Below are positions 8,460 to 16,861 of a DNA stretch of 64,000 nt, piece after piece. Source of the DNA: Salinilacustrithrix sp034522155 (GTDB taxonomy: Bacteria > Actinomycetota > Acidimicrobiia > Acidimicrobiales > Salinilacustritrichaceae); assembly GCA_034522155.1 (NCBI GenBank), contig JAXHLP010000002.1:248001-312000 (forward strand), written 5' to 3'. The position numbers and the translations under genes were made by a program. A model generated the notes under the pieces. It was given only the letters and a program-made list of their open reading frames with translations. It ran no database searches and was not told where the DNA came from. The first letter of the stretch is position 1, and the number at the start of each line of letters is the position of its first letter.

Positions 8460-9350
8460 TCAGCGAGCCGTGAGGGGTGAGGAATGCTCCCAGTCGGCGA
8501 GCAGGGTCCGCAGCGCCGTGAGCAGCAGGAGGGGTTGGTCGAGCATCAGGTGGTGCCCGGCCTCGGGGATCTCGACCACCGGTGCGACGCGCCCCAGGAG
8601 GTCGTACATGTACTCGCCGATCTCGGGGGTGACGAGACCGTGCTGGGAGCGGAACAGCGCCACCCGGCATCCCACCTGGGGGAGCAGCTCACGGGCTTCG
8701 GACCGGGCCGGGATGAAGATGTTCGGGTCGTACTTCCACGACCAGCCGCCGTCGACCTCGTGCAGCGAGTGGCGTCCGACGTGCTCCATCACATACGGCA
8801 GGTAGTGGTCCTGCTCGGGAACGGTGCGGAAGCGGGCGAGGGCGTCGTCGATCGACGGGTACACCCGCAGCGGTCCGAAGATGTTGCCCTGACGGGCCGC
8901 CTCGAGCTCGGGGTCGGGTGCGCTCACCGGCGAGTCGAGAATCACGATGCCGGCGAGCCGGTCGCCGTGCGACGCCGCCGTTCCCAGGCTCACGAACCCG
9001 CCCATCGAGTGCCCCACGACGACCGGCGCAGGCGCCATTCCGGCGTCGTCGACGACGTCCATCACCTCTGCGGCCCAGCTGTCGAGCGGGTAGTGGTCGC
9101 GGCGGCCCGAGTCGCCGTGGCCCGACAGATCGAGGGCCACCACGCGGTAGTGGTCGGCCAGATGGGGCACGAGGAACGACCACCAGTGGGCGTGGGCGGC
9201 GCCGCCGTGGATGAACACCAGTCCGGGCGCGCCCGCCGGACCCCAGCACAGGTAGTTGATGAGGCAACCGTTGCTGGCGACGTCGCGGACCTCGGGCTCG
9301 TGGCCGACGGCTCGCTCGAACCAGTCGGGTCGGGAAGTGGTCGGCGTCAC
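8460..9350 (-). CDS. Alpha/beta-hydrolase
   Basis: 296-residue alpha/beta-hydrolase. It has an HGG oxyanion motif (FIHGGAAHAHWW), the nucleophile elbow GHSMGG, a candidate acid in the strand after the cap and the catalytic His in EAGHHLMLDQP. GTG 9350 was chosen because it lies 11 nt after the flavodoxin stop; an ATG at 9446 would force an 85-nt overlap through the flavodoxin C-terminus. Substrate unknown; the fold covers esterases, epoxide hydrolases and C-C hydrolases, and no flanking pathway decides between them. Confidence 0.85.
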   Translation of the reverse strand: MTPTTSRPDWFERAVGHEPEVRDVASNGCLINYLCWGPAGAPGLVFIHGGAAHAHWWSFLVPHLADHYRVVALDLSGHGDSGRRDHYPLDSWAAEVMDVVDDAGMAPAPVVVGHSMGGFVSLGTAASHGDRLAGIVILDSPVSAPDPELEAARQGNIFGPLRVYPSIDDALARFRTVPEQDHYLPYVMEHVGRHSLHEVDGGWSWKYDPNIFIPARSEARELLPQVGCRVALFRSQHGLVTPEIGEYMYDLLGRVAPVVEIPEAGHHLMLDQPLLLLTALRTLLADWEHSSPLTAR

Positions 9351-9361
9351 CGGCGAGGGCC

Positions 9362-9796
9362 TCAGGCCGCGGACGGGCTCTTGACCGCTCCGAGGATGCC
9401 GTCGACGTAGGCGTCGACCCCGGCCGGCAACGTCGAGCGCTTCCACGCGTACCCGCCGACCACGTCGGCACCCTGGTCGGCCAGCAGTCGTTCGAACTTG
9501 GCGAGCGCGGCGCCCGGGTTGATGGCGAAAGTCATGAAGATGGCGACCTGCTTGCCGGTGAGCTTGGGCACCTGGCCCAGGCGGCGGGCGTCGCCCGGCT
9601 TCTGGCCGATGATGAAGTGCCCGGCGACCCAGGTGCCGAGCACGACCAGGTCGGCGTCGGCCAGCTTCTTGTAGTCGAGGGCGTCGACGGCCTCGACCGA
9701 GACCTGGTGGCCCCGATCCTCGATGGCGGTTCCGATCAGTTCAGCGGCGCGGCGGGTGTTCCCGGTCCGGCTGGCATAGACGACGGCGACCTTCAT
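9362..9796 (-). CDS. Flavodoxin-family protein
   Basis: 144-residue short-chain flavodoxin-like FMN protein. The phosphate-binding loop SRTGNTRRAAE follows the first strand (KVAVVYA), and the second loop VLGTWVAGHF occupies the position of the isoalloxazine-binding 50s loop. It is first in a two-gene unit with the alpha/beta-hydrolase. It could donate electrons to a P450 or other oxidoreductase, or act as a menaquinone-protecting flavoprotein; neither is shown by the sequence. The upstream gap to the TetR gene holds the 62-bp dispersed element. Confidence 0.85.
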   Translation of the reverse strand: MKVAVVYASRTGNTRRAAELIGTAIEDRGHQVSVEAVDALDYKKLADADLVVLGTWVAGHFIIGQKPGDARRLGQVPKLTGKQVAIFMTFAINPGAALAKFERLLADQGADVVGGYAWKRSTLPAGVDAYVDGILGAVKSPSAA

Positions 9797-9844
9797 GGCG
9801 CCGGATCGTAGCTTCCGACCCCGTCCCGCTTCGACGCCCCGAAC

Positions 9845-9907
9845 CTCGACGAACGCGCCGTTCGGCGCGTTGCACCAACATGGCCGCGCGAACGCGCCGA
9901 ACCTCGG
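9845..9907. repeat. Dispersed structured intergenic element, copy A
   Basis: About 62 bp, related along its full length to copy B at 46741-46802. It contains a short hairpin (CGCGCCG-TT-CGGCGCG), a conserved core CACCAACATGG and a third arm CGCGCCGAA that can alternatively pair with TTCGGCGCG. It ends in CCTCGG. It lies between the TetR stop and the flavodoxin start, both on the minus strand. Confidence 0.75.
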
Positions 9908-9917
9908 CGGCGGTGGG

Positions 9918-10505
9918 TCAGCCGAGGGCGACGAGGCCGGCGAGCTCGGCCGAGCGCTGCTGGACCAGCGCCTCGCGGTCGAGGCCGGGGGAGACCAGGA
10001 CCTCGATCATCATGCTGAACAGCTGGCCCCGGAGCAGGCGGGCGAGCGCGGCCACGTCGCCGCCGAACTCGGGAACGAGCGCCGGGATCCAGCGCTCGAG
10101 GGCGTGTTCGAGCTCGGCGCTGAGCTGGCGCGCCATGGCCATGGCGTCGTCGTCGGAGTGGACAGCTTCGCCGATGAACAGTCGCCAGACCGCTTCGGTG
10201 GCCAGGGCCTCGGTGGCGATGTAGGCCAGCAGGTGGGCCAGCCGGGTGGCGGGCGCGCCGCGTCGGGCCACCGGCGGGTCGGTCATCGATGCCAGCTCCT
10301 CGCCGTAGGCCCGCTCCTCGATCACCGCCCGCAGCAGGTCGGACTTGGACGGGAAGTAGTGGTACAGCGTGGCGACGTTGAGCTCGCACGCGCCGGCGAG
10401 CTGGCGCATGCTCGTGGTCGACGCGCCCTGCTCACCCATGAGCTCGAGGGCGGCATCGAGGATTCGCGTCCGCTGGTCGGCGCCGGAGGTGGCCGGGGCG
10501 CCCAT
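9918..10505 (-). CDS. TetR/AcrR-family regulator (P450 operon)
   Basis: 195-residue repressor. The N-terminal helix-turn-helix spans about 10-60 (TRILDAALELMGEQG then MRQLAGACELNVATLYHYFPSKSDLL), followed by a variable ligand-binding helical domain. Its start overlaps the stop of the P450 gene by one nucleotide, so it is the second gene of a P450-tetR operon. A perfect 14-bp palindrome directly upstream of the P450 start is the obvious operator, suggesting autoregulation with the P450 substrate or product as inducer (inference). Confidence 0.9.
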   Translation of the reverse strand: MGAPATSGADQRTRILDAALELMGEQGASTTSMRQLAGACELNVATLYHYFPSKSDLLRAVIEERAYGEELASMTDPPVARRGAPATRLAHLLAYIATEALATEAVWRLFIGEAVHSDDDAMAMARQLSAELEHALERWIPALVPEFGGDVAALARLLRGQLFSMMIEVLVSPGLDREALVQQRSAELAGLVALG

Positions 10506-11761
10506 CAGATGGCGTGCTCGGGGGTGAAGACCGCCGGGAGGTGGGCGAGGGAGATCACCAACGACGAGTCGCCCCGCTCGGGCGTGGCGTCGTCGGGGAT
10601 GCGGATGTCGGGCAGCCGGCGGAACAGCTCCTGGAACGCCACCCGCAACTCGGCCTTGGCCAGATTGGCGCCGAGGCAGTAGTGGGTGCCGACGCCGAAC
10701 CCGAGGTGGGGGTTGGGGGAGCGGTCGATCCGGAAGGTGTCGGGATCGTCGAAGACCGTGTCGTCGCGGTTGGCCGACTGGTACAGCATGAGGATCCGGT
10801 CGCCGGGTTCGAGCTCGACGCCCTGGTAGGTGTGGGCCTCGGTGACGGTCCGGTGGAACGACAGCACCGGCGACACGTAGCGGACGATCTCTTCGATGGC
10901 CGGCTCGATGAGCTCGGGGTCGGCGGCCAGCTTGTCGCGCTCGGTGGGGAACCGGCTGAAGGCGAGCAGCCCACCGGTGATGGCGTTCCGGGTGGTCTCG
11001 TTGCCCGCGACGATCAGCAGCGTGAGGAACATCAGCAGCTCGTCGTCGGACAGTTCAGCGGCTGCCTCGGCATCGGCGGCCATCGCCTCCTCGAGGCTGA
11101 GATCGCCCGAGTCGAACGCGCCCGTGAGGATGCTGATGATGTCGTCGGTCGGCGCGCCCCGTCGCTGCTCGATGAGGCCGACGCACTCGGTGACGTACTC
11201 GCCGAACGCCTCGCCGGCGGCGATCATCACCGGATCGTCGGGCTCGGTGTGCCCGTCGCCGGCCATCATCGCGTCGGACCAGCGATACAGCTTCATGCGC
11301 TGGTCGGGGTCGAGGCCCATGAGCTCGGCGATGATGATGAGCGGCAGGTGGATGGCGAAGTCCTCGACGAAGTCGACCTCGCCCCGGCTGGAGATCTCGT
11401 CGATCACCTCGTTGCAGACCTCGCGCATGTGGTCGCTCAGCTCTCGCACCTTGCGGGGCGTGAAGCCCTTGGAGATGATGCGCCGCTGGCGGGTGTGTTC
11501 GGGATCGTCCATCGAGATGATCGACATGTCCGCGGGCACGTTGGGTCGCACCCCCTCGGCAGCCGAGTATCGCTCCTGGTTGCGGGAGACGTGGCTGACG
11601 TCCTCGTGCCGTGCCGCGATGTAGAGGTCGTTCTTCTCGTCGTAGACCAGGCCCGGTTGTGCCCGCAGCCACCGGTAGGTCTCCCACGGGTCGTCGTAGA
11701 GCCGGGGATCGAGGATGTCGATGGTGCGGGGCGCGGTGGAGACGTCTGCCATGCCGGGCAC
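10505..11761 (-). CDS. Cytochrome P450
   Basis: 418-residue bacterial class I P450. Hallmarks are the I-helix oxygen-activation motif VAGNETTRN, the K-helix ExxR in EEIVRYVSP and the haem-thiolate loop HLGFGVGTHYCLGANLAKAEL with its Cys ligand. Residues after the start resemble actinobacterial lipid/sterol-type CYPs, but the substrate cannot be read. No dedicated ferredoxin or reductase is adjacent, though a flavodoxin lies about 0.7 kb downstream on the same strand. The start could also be the ATG at 11752 (MADVS). The promoter region carries a TetR-type palindrome. Confidence 0.93.
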   Translation of the reverse strand: MPGMADVSTAPRTIDILDPRLYDDPWETYRWLRAQPGLVYDEKNDLYIAARHEDVSHVSRNQERYSAAEGVRPNVPADMSIISMDDPEHTRQRRIISKGFTPRKVRELSDHMREVCNEVIDEISSRGEVDFVEDFAIHLPLIIIAELMGLDPDQRMKLYRWSDAMMAGDGHTEPDDPVMIAAGEAFGEYVTECVGLIEQRRGAPTDDIISILTGAFDSGDLSLEEAMAADAEAAAELSDDELLMFLTLLIVAGNETTRNAITGGLLAFSRFPTERDKLAADPELIEPAIEEIVRYVSPVLSFHRTVTEAHTYQGVELEPGDRILMLYQSANRDDTVFDDPDTFRIDRSPNPHLGFGVGTHYCLGANLAKAELRVAFQELFRRLPDIRIPDDATPERGDSSLVISLAHLPAVFTPEHAI

Positions 11762-11766
11762 GGTAC

Positions 11767-11780
11767 CAAACGATCGTTTG
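11767..11780. promoter_or_regulatory. Palindromic operator candidate for the TetR/P450 operon
   Basis: CAAACGATCGTTTG is a perfect 14-bp palindrome 5 nt upstream of the P450 ATG. Length, symmetry and location fit a TetR dimer site; the linked regulator is the second gene of the operon. Binding is inferred. Confidence 0.7.
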
Positions 11781-11812
11781 ATTGGGAGGGCGGCGGCGTC
11801 GGGGTCGGCGGC

Positions 11813-12610
11813 TCAGCCGGTCGGGAGCTCGAAGTAGACGGGGCCGGCGAACCCCTCGGTCCCCAGCAGCAACTCGTCGTCGACCGCGTCGCTCGGCACG
11901 GTGAAGCACGCGTTGCCGACGGCCTCGTCCCCCTGCTCGAGGATCCCGGCGCCGACGAGCGCGTTCGGCACCGATCCGCACGTCGCCTCGAAGTCCTGCC
12001 ACTCGCCGCTGCCGTCGGACACGAAGAAGGGCACTGCCCCGGGATTGCCCACGCCGTTCGAATCCTCGTAGCGGACCACGATCTCGACCAGCACGTGTTG
12101 GCTGGCCTCGGGCGACGGCGGGTTGCTCGGATTGTGGGCGAGCAGCGTGTCACCCGCGTCGAGCTCGACGCTGCGCACCTCGATCTCGTAGAGCCCGAGG
12201 ACGTAGCCCTGTCCCGCCGGGATGGGATCCTCCAGGGTGCCGAACGTGGTCGGCGCCAGGTCGGTGGACGGCGGTGCTTCCTGGTCGGCCGGCTGGTTCT
12301 GGGGGATCGTGTCGCCGGGTGGATTCGTGGTCGGCGCGGTCGTGGTCGGCTCGGTGGTGGTGGGGGTTGCCGTGGTGGTGCCGTCGGACTCCGACGCCCG
12401 GCCCACGAAGAAGCCGATGATCCCGCCGATGAGCAGGGTGATGATCGCGATCGTGGTGACCGCGCCCGGCCCGAGGCCCGTGTCCCGTGGTGGCGGTGTC
12501 GGCGAGCCGAGCATGCGACCCGGGAGGGGGTTCGGCGCCGGCTGGGCGGGCGCGCCCGGCGGGCGGTAGTGCGGCGGCGGCGAGCCGGGCGGATCTGGGG
12601 AGCGGGCCAT
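11813..12610 (-). CDS. Membrane-anchored DUF4352-like protein
   Basis: 265 residues. A Pro-rich cytosolic N-terminus (1-47) is followed by one membrane helix (about 50-70, VTTIAIITLLIGGIIGFFVG), a Thr/Pro-rich linker (74-120) and an extracytoplasmic beta-rich domain with two cysteines (ATCGS and NACFT) and the GYVLGLYEIEVRSVE start typical of DUF4352-like immunoglobulin folds. The start MARSPDPPG was chosen over longer in-frame extensions, which read through unrelated upstream sequence. Probably a single-transmembrane surface protein; function unknown. Confidence 0.75.
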   Translation of the reverse strand: MARSPDPPGSPPPHYRPPGAPAQPAPNPLPGRMLGSPTPPPRDTGLGPGAVTTIAIITLLIGGIIGFFVGRASESDGTTTATPTTTEPTTTAPTTNPPGDTIPQNQPADQEAPPSTDLAPTTFGTLEDPIPAGQGYVLGLYEIEVRSVELDAGDTLLAHNPSNPPSPEASQHVLVEIVVRYEDSNGVGNPGAVPFFVSDGSGEWQDFEATCGSVPNALVGAGILEQGDEAVGNACFTVPSDAVDDELLLGTEGFAGPVYFELPTG

Positions 12611-12704
12611 TTCGCGCCCGACGCTACCGGCGTCCGCAGCGCCGGACGGAGCGCCCGATCTACTGCAGAGGCCCGGCACCCCTCCGCTAGTGTGGCCGCT
12701 CCCC

Positions 12705-12779
12705 GGCGGCGTGGCCGAGTGGCTTAGGCAAGGGACTGCAAATCCCTCTACCCGGGTTCGATTCCCGGCGCCGCCTCCA
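12705..12779 (+). tRNA. tRNA-Cys(GCA), CCA encoded
   Basis: Acceptor GGCGGCG with CGCCGCC, D-arm GGCC...GGC, anticodon arm AGGGA-CTGCAAA-TCCCT with anticodon GCA, T-arm CCCGGGTTCGATTCCCGG. Discriminator U, then a genomic CCA. A 5'-truncated gene starts about 50 nt downstream. Confidence 0.97.
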
Positions 12780-12829
12780 ACCCGACGACCCGGCGTTTCC
12801 TCAGGTCGGGAGTTGCCCCTTCGGATCCT

Positions 12830-13441
12830 GACTACATCTGGTGGTCCGATGGCGATCGCGGCTTTTCGAGCGTGCGTCGTGTGGTCTCGGGCTCCTACCA
12901 GCCCGTCGTCGGCGACTTCGACCGCGACGAGGGTGATGACATCTTCTGGTACGGACCCGGCGAAGCCGAGGACCATGTGTGGTGGGGTCGTGACGACCGC
13001 ACCCACCTGAGCACGGCGACTTCGGTGCGGGGGGACTACGAACCGATCAGCGGCGACTTCGATGGCGACGGCAACGCTGACGTGTTCTGGTACGCGTCGG
13101 GTTCGGCCGCCGACTACCTGTGGTCCGGTCGTGCGGACCGTGGCTTCGTCGACCGCCCGACGTCGGTGCGCGGCGACTACGAGCCCATCGCCGGTGACCT
13201 GAACGGCGACGGCAGCTCCGACGTGGTCTGGTATGCGCCCGGTGGCGCGGCCGACTACGTGTGGTGGGCCACCGGCGATGGTCGCTTCGACAGCGGAAGC
13301 ACCACGATCAACGGGCGCTACGAGCCGCTCGTCGGTGACGTCGACGGCGACCTGCAGTCGGACATCCTGTGGTACGGGCCGGGTGCAGCGCCCGACTTCT
13401 GGTGGTACGGCGCGGCGAGAGGGGCCTGGCCCGACCGCTGA
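12830..13441 (+). pseudogene. 5'-truncated FG-GAP-like beta-propeller gene fragment
   Basis: About four repeats of roughly 47 residues with the signature GDFDGDG..D.FWY.PG...DY.W, the same family as the full-length propeller at 36231-37364. Homology starts abruptly mid-repeat at DYIWW (12830) with no start codon, signal peptide or earlier repeats; the first usable in-frame codon is a GTG at 12872. The fragment starts about 50 nt after tRNA-Cys, as expected if the 5' part was lost when DNA was gained or lost at the tRNA end. It could be expressed as a short cytosolic repeat protein, but a remnant is more likely. Confidence 0.7.
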
Positions 13442-13496
13442 CACCTCGGCCGCACGTCCCGATCGCGTGCGGCCGGGAGCGCGACCATTGGCAAGG

Positions 13497-14210
13497 CTAG
13501 TCGACGGCGGGACCGGGGTCGATGGGGCCGATGAGGTCAGTGAGTGCGCGCACGTGGCCGTGCTCGTCGGACGGGCAGAGCCGCCGGGGATCGAAGTGGA
13601 CGGCCTGGAGTCCGGCGGCGCGAGCGCCCTCGACGTCGTAGTGGACGCTGTCGCCCACGTGGAGGGTCCGCTCGGGCGCGGTGCCGAGTGCTTCGAGCGC
13701 GGGGGTGAAGATGGCCGGGTGAGGCTTGGCGATACCGATGACCCCGGAGTCGACCACCGCCGCGACGCGCACGAGCGGGCCGTCGCCTTCCTGGCAGACG
13801 TCGGCGTCGCGCAGGACGTCGGCCACGGTGCCGTCGGCGTTGCTGACGATCGCCATGGCGACGCCCGCCTCGTCGAGGGCACGGATGCCGATCGCCGACT
13901 CGGCGATCGGCTCGGTCCACAGGCCGGACGGGCCGAACAGCGCACCGACCGCCTCGACGGCCCGGCCGTGCTCGTCGTCGTGGAAGCCGAGGTGGTGGCA
14001 GAAGGCGGGGACGTAGTCCTGGAACGATTCGGCTGCCGAGCGGGCCGAGTCGACCGCGTGCATGGCCCGGTAGTGGCCGTCCCAGAACCGCTCGCGGTCG
14101 AAGGCGAGGTCGGCCTCGGCCAGGACGGCCGCGAGGCGGTCGTGATTCGGGACGACGAACACCCCGCCGACGTCGAGGGTGACGGCATCGACGCCCGAGA
14201 GCAGGCTCAT
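13497..14210 (-). CDS. HAD-superfamily hydrolase
   Basis: 237-residue haloacid-dehalogenase-like phosphatase. Motif I is LDVGGVF near residue 11, with the nucleophile Asp but Gly at +2 as in the DxGGV subgroup. Motif II is IVSNADG, and motif III/IV is the region GIAKPHPAIF...LHVGDSVHYDVEGARAAG. A helical cap sits between motifs I and II. The ATG at 14210 overlaps the stop of the upstream small membrane protein by 4 nt; the longer in-frame extension belongs to that gene's region. It is the last gene of an Lrp-membrane protein-HAD operon. Substrate unknown. Confidence 0.88.
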   Translation of the reverse strand: MSLLSGVDAVTLDVGGVFVVPNHDRLAAVLAEADLAFDRERFWDGHYRAMHAVDSARSAAESFQDYVPAFCHHLGFHDDEHGRAVEAVGALFGPSGLWTEPIAESAIGIRALDEAGVAMAIVSNADGTVADVLRDADVCQEGDGPLVRVAAVVDSGVIGIAKPHPAIFTPALEALGTAPERTLHVGDSVHYDVEGARAAGLQAVHFDPRRLCPSDEHGHVRALTDLIGPIDPGPAVD

Positions 14211-14476
14211 CGACCGCCGGCGTGCTCCTCGTCGGTGTCGTTGTCGTCGGCGTCGGTGTCCTCGGGACCGTCTGTGTGCGAGGGCGTGTCGAGTCGTCCG
14301 CCACCGAACGCCGCGGCGTCGTCGATGCCGCGGTCGGCGTCGTCCTCGGACTCCATCTGGTCGACGCGCTTGCGGGCGACCATCAGCAGGCCGGCGAACA
14401 GCAACAGCGGGGCGAGCACGAAGAGGGCCTCGTCCCAACCGCCCTGGTGGGCGAGCAGCAGTCCGAGCGCGCTCAT
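14207..14476 (-). CDS. Small membrane protein of Lrp operon
   Basis: 89 residues with one N-terminal membrane helix (about 17-35, ALFVLAPLLLFAGLLMVARKR) and a very acidic tail rich in Asp/Glu. Its start overlaps the Lrp-type regulator stop by 4 nt and its stop overlaps the HAD start by 4 nt, so it is sandwiched in a tightly coupled operon. No domain recognised; the overlaps at both ends support a real gene. Confidence 0.75.
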   Translation of the reverse strand: MSALGLLLAHQGGWDEALFVLAPLLLFAGLLMVARKRVDQMESEDDADRGIDDAAAFGGGRLDTPSHTDGPEDTDADDNDTDEEHAGGR

Positions 14477-14949
14477 CGGTCGTCGATGACCCGGTCGATC
14501 AGGGGCAGCACCCGGTAGGGGAGCTGCTGGGTCAGCGCGACCTGGGTGGTTGCCCGCTGGATGCCCTCGGAATCGAGCATGCGGTCGATGACCTCCTGCA
14601 GCTGGGCGTTGGTGGGCGCCACGACCCGGCACATCAGATCGCCGCCACCGGTGGTCGTGTGGACCTCGAGCACCTCGGGAATGGTGCCCAGATGGGTGAC
14701 GATCGAATCAAGCGAGCCCTGCGCGATCTCGAGGGTGACGAAGGCGAGGACCTCGTAGCCGAGGGTGTGGAGGTCGAGGTCCGGGCCGAAGCCGGTGACC
14801 ACGCCCCGGTCGCGCATCTTGTCGAGCCGCGCCTGCACCGTGCCTCGGGCCACCTCGAGCTGCCGGGCCAGCTCCATGACACCGGCGCGGGGCGTTTCGG
14901 CGATCGCCCGGATGAGGCGCGCATCGAGAGCGTCGATGTCGGACGTCAC
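14473..14949 (-). CDS. Lrp/AsnC-family regulator
   Basis: 158 residues. The N-terminal helix-turn-helix (about 5-55, IDALDARLIRAIAETPRAGVMELARQLEVARGTVQARLDKM) is followed by a C-terminal RAM/AsnC effector domain (about 68-145), including VLEVHTTTGGGDLMCRV. It heads a three-gene operon with the membrane protein and HAD hydrolase and may be autoregulated, as is common in the family. The effector is probably an amino acid; identity unknown. Confidence 0.92.
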   Translation of the reverse strand: MTSDIDALDARLIRAIAETPRAGVMELARQLEVARGTVQARLDKMRDRGVVTGFGPDLDLHTLGYEVLAFVTLEIAQGSLDSIVTHLGTIPEVLEVHTTTGGGDLMCRVVAPTNAQLQEVIDRMLDSEGIQRATTQVALTQQLPYRVLPLIDRVIDDR

Positions 14950-15070
14950 CGGTCTGGGTCTACCACAGGCCAGATCGTCAGCTGCAGCCGGTACGGGTCG
15001 ACGATTCGCGCAGTCGGGGGCAGTTGGTGGTGGGGGTCGCGCAGGTGGGTGCTACATTGCCCGACTCCCG

Positions 15071-15144
15071 GGGCCGTTAGCTCAGTTGGCTAGAGCACCT
15101 GCATGACGCGCAGGGGGTCAGGGGTTCAAGTCCCTTACGGCCCA
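15071..15144 (+). tRNA. tRNA-Val(GAC), CCA not encoded
   Basis: Acceptor GGGCCGT with ACGGCCC, D-arm GCTC...GAGC, anticodon arm CCTGC-ATGACGC-GCAGG with anticodon GAC, T-arm around GGTTCAAGTCC. Discriminator A at 15144, no genomic CCA. It marks the left edge of the accessory island. Confidence 0.96.
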
Positions 15145-15148
15145 CTCC

Positions 15149-15177
15149 AAACTCCCAGGTCACCGGCCTGGGAGTTT
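15149..15177 (+). terminator. Rho-independent terminator after tRNA-Val
   Basis: AAACTCCCAGG pairs with CCTGGGAGTTT over a 7-nt loop; the 3' arm ends in TTT, followed by GTCGCG. Position and structure fit termination of the tRNA transcript. Confidence 0.75.
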
Positions 15178-15254
15178 GTCGCGTCCAGCGGCCGAGGGGC
15201 GCCGAGGGGAGCCAAAGGCGAGCCAGCTTCGGCGGAAAATCTGCTCGGGCCAGG

Positions 15255-16493
15255 GGGGAGACGCTCGTCAATCCATGTCGAGATGTTGGCCCGACGTGGC
15301 TGCACGGGGTCACGGCGGACATGGTCGCCGACGCACCGACGTTCGATCAGATCGCGGAGGAACTCGCCGCGCGCGTGCACGAGTCGCTCGTGTGCGCGCA
15401 CAACCTTCCGTTCGATATCCGGATGCTCACCGCGGAGTACGAGGCCGCAGGTCTCGACGTCTCGCTCACAGGAGTGGACACACTGGCGCTCGCCGGAGGA
15501 AGGCTGGCCGTCGCATGTGAGCGCTACGGAGTCGTGCTCGACGGGGCGCATCGTGCGCTCCATGACGCCCGTGCCTGTGCCCAGCTCTTGCTCCACGTGG
15601 CCGCACATGCCTCCGTCCCACCCTCCGCATCGATCGTGCACAGTCCGACCAGCCCGACCGGGCATTCGAGGTGTCGAGCACGTCCCGCCCACAACACCGT
15701 GATCGAGGCACCGCCATCGAAGCTGGCGGCATGGGTCGCCAGGCTTGACCACAGCGGCGCTGCTTCCGCGCTGCAGTCGTACCTCGACGTGCTCGATCGG
15801 GCGATGGCCGACCTCCACCTCGACGCTCACGAGATCGCGGAGCTTGAAGCGCTCGCGAGCGGCCTCGGCCTGAGCGCGGCGCAGATGGTGACGGCGCATC
15901 GGCGCTGGCTCGACGATCTGATCGACGCTGCCTGTGCGGATGGCGTCGTCGACGACGTGGAGTACGACGGGTTGCTCCGGGCGGCGCACGTACTCGAGGT
16001 GCCTACCGACCGCGTGGAGAAGCGCACCGCCACCCGAAGGACCACCACGAGAGCGGTCACTGCCGATCTCGGTGTCGGCGTGGCCTTCACGGGCGTGCCG
16101 CTCGACGCGAATGGCTACGAGATACCGCGAGGCGAGCTGATGGAACACGCAGCCAGGATCGGCATGGTCCCGGAGGACAAGTTCGCGAAGTCTCGCTGCG
16201 GGCTGCTGGTTGCCGCCGATCCCTCGTCGCAGTCGGGCAAAGCTGCCAAGGCACGCGGGTGGGGCATCCCGATCGTGGTGCGCGTCTCCATTCGGCCGAC
16301 GAGTCGAGAGGTGCAGGGCGTGGATAACGATGCGATTGTCCATGAAGAGTACGCGCCGTCCTCGTCCGCGGCGCGCTCCACACGCGCGGCTACCTCATCA
16401 TCGAGGGACACGGATCGCGTCGTCACACTCTTGGCCCTTGAGGGTGACCCCGACCCCAGCATGATCACAGAAGCGAAAGAATTCTTTCTCTAA
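15255..16493 (+). pseudogene. 5'-truncated DEDDh exonuclease / TerB-like / BRCT protein
   Basis: Homology begins without a start codon at GETLVNPCRDVGPTWLHG, the stretch that normally follows the first exonuclease motif, so the catalytic DxE motif I is missing. Remaining parts: Exo II AHNLPFD, Exo III HRALHDARA, a helical TerB-like middle (LDAHEIAELEALASGLG) and a BRCT-like domain (VAFTGVPLDANGYEIPRGEL to GWGIPIV) whose end runs into unusual sequence. The first ATG in frame is at 15321. The family processes DNA 3' ends (DnaQ-like). Loss of motif I next to a tRNA 3' end suggests truncation during island insertion. Translation from 15321 could still give a BRCT protein. Confidence 0.75.
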
Positions 16494-16506
16494 AGACCTC
16501 TATCAC

Positions 16507-16516
16507 AAGTATACTT
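16507..16516. promoter_or_regulatory. Palindrome over the hipBA promoter
   Basis: AAGTATACTT is a perfect 10-bp palindrome containing a TATACT -10-like hexamer, about 18 nt before the GTG start of the antitoxin. Type II antitoxins commonly bind such sites to repress their own operon. Binding is inferred. Confidence 0.55.
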
Positions 16517-16534
16517 TCTGTGGAGGTGGTTGTG

Positions 16535-16861
16535 GTGACGAAGACGTACACGAGGCACACGAGCCATGCTGCGCAGGTTCTCGGCCATCAGGTCGCGGCC
16601 GGGCGGCGGCGCCGACGGTGGACGATCGATGCGTTGGCGAACCGGGCGAACGTTTCGGCGCCGACGGTCCGCAAGGTCGAAAAGGGCGACCCGTCGGTCG
16701 CGCTCGGCACGGCGTTCGACCTGGCCGTGCTCGTCGGGGTCCCGTTGTTCGCCGAGGACGCGGCGGGTCTCGCCGGTCTCGCCGGCCGGCTTGAGGACCG
16801 GATCGCCGTTCTGCCGCGCCGTGTCGACGTCGACGATTCGGGTCTCGACGATGACTTCTGA
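16535..16861 (+). CDS. HipB-like XRE-family antitoxin
   Basis: 108-residue Cro/C1-type helix-turn-helix protein: QVLGHQVAAGRRRRRWTIDALANRANVSAPTVRKVEKGDPSVALGTAF is the canonical five-helix fold, with an acidic tail. GTG 16535 was chosen because GGAGG at 16522-16526 lies 8 nt upstream; GTG 16532 is also possible. Its 3' end overlaps the HipA-like kinase by 11 nt. It should neutralise the kinase and repress the operon through the upstream palindrome (inference from the HipBA family). Confidence 0.88.
   Translation: MTKTYTRHTSHAAQVLGHQVAAGRRRRRWTIDALANRANVSAPTVRKVEKGDPSVALGTAFDLAVLVGVPLFAEDAAGLAGLAGRLEDRIAVLPRRVDVDDSGLDDDF

Noticed and set aside
9351..9446. Longer alpha/beta-hydrolase start (ATG 9446).
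   Set aside because: It would overlap the flavodoxin gene by 85 nt with no homologous sequence; GTG 9350 fits the operon spacing.
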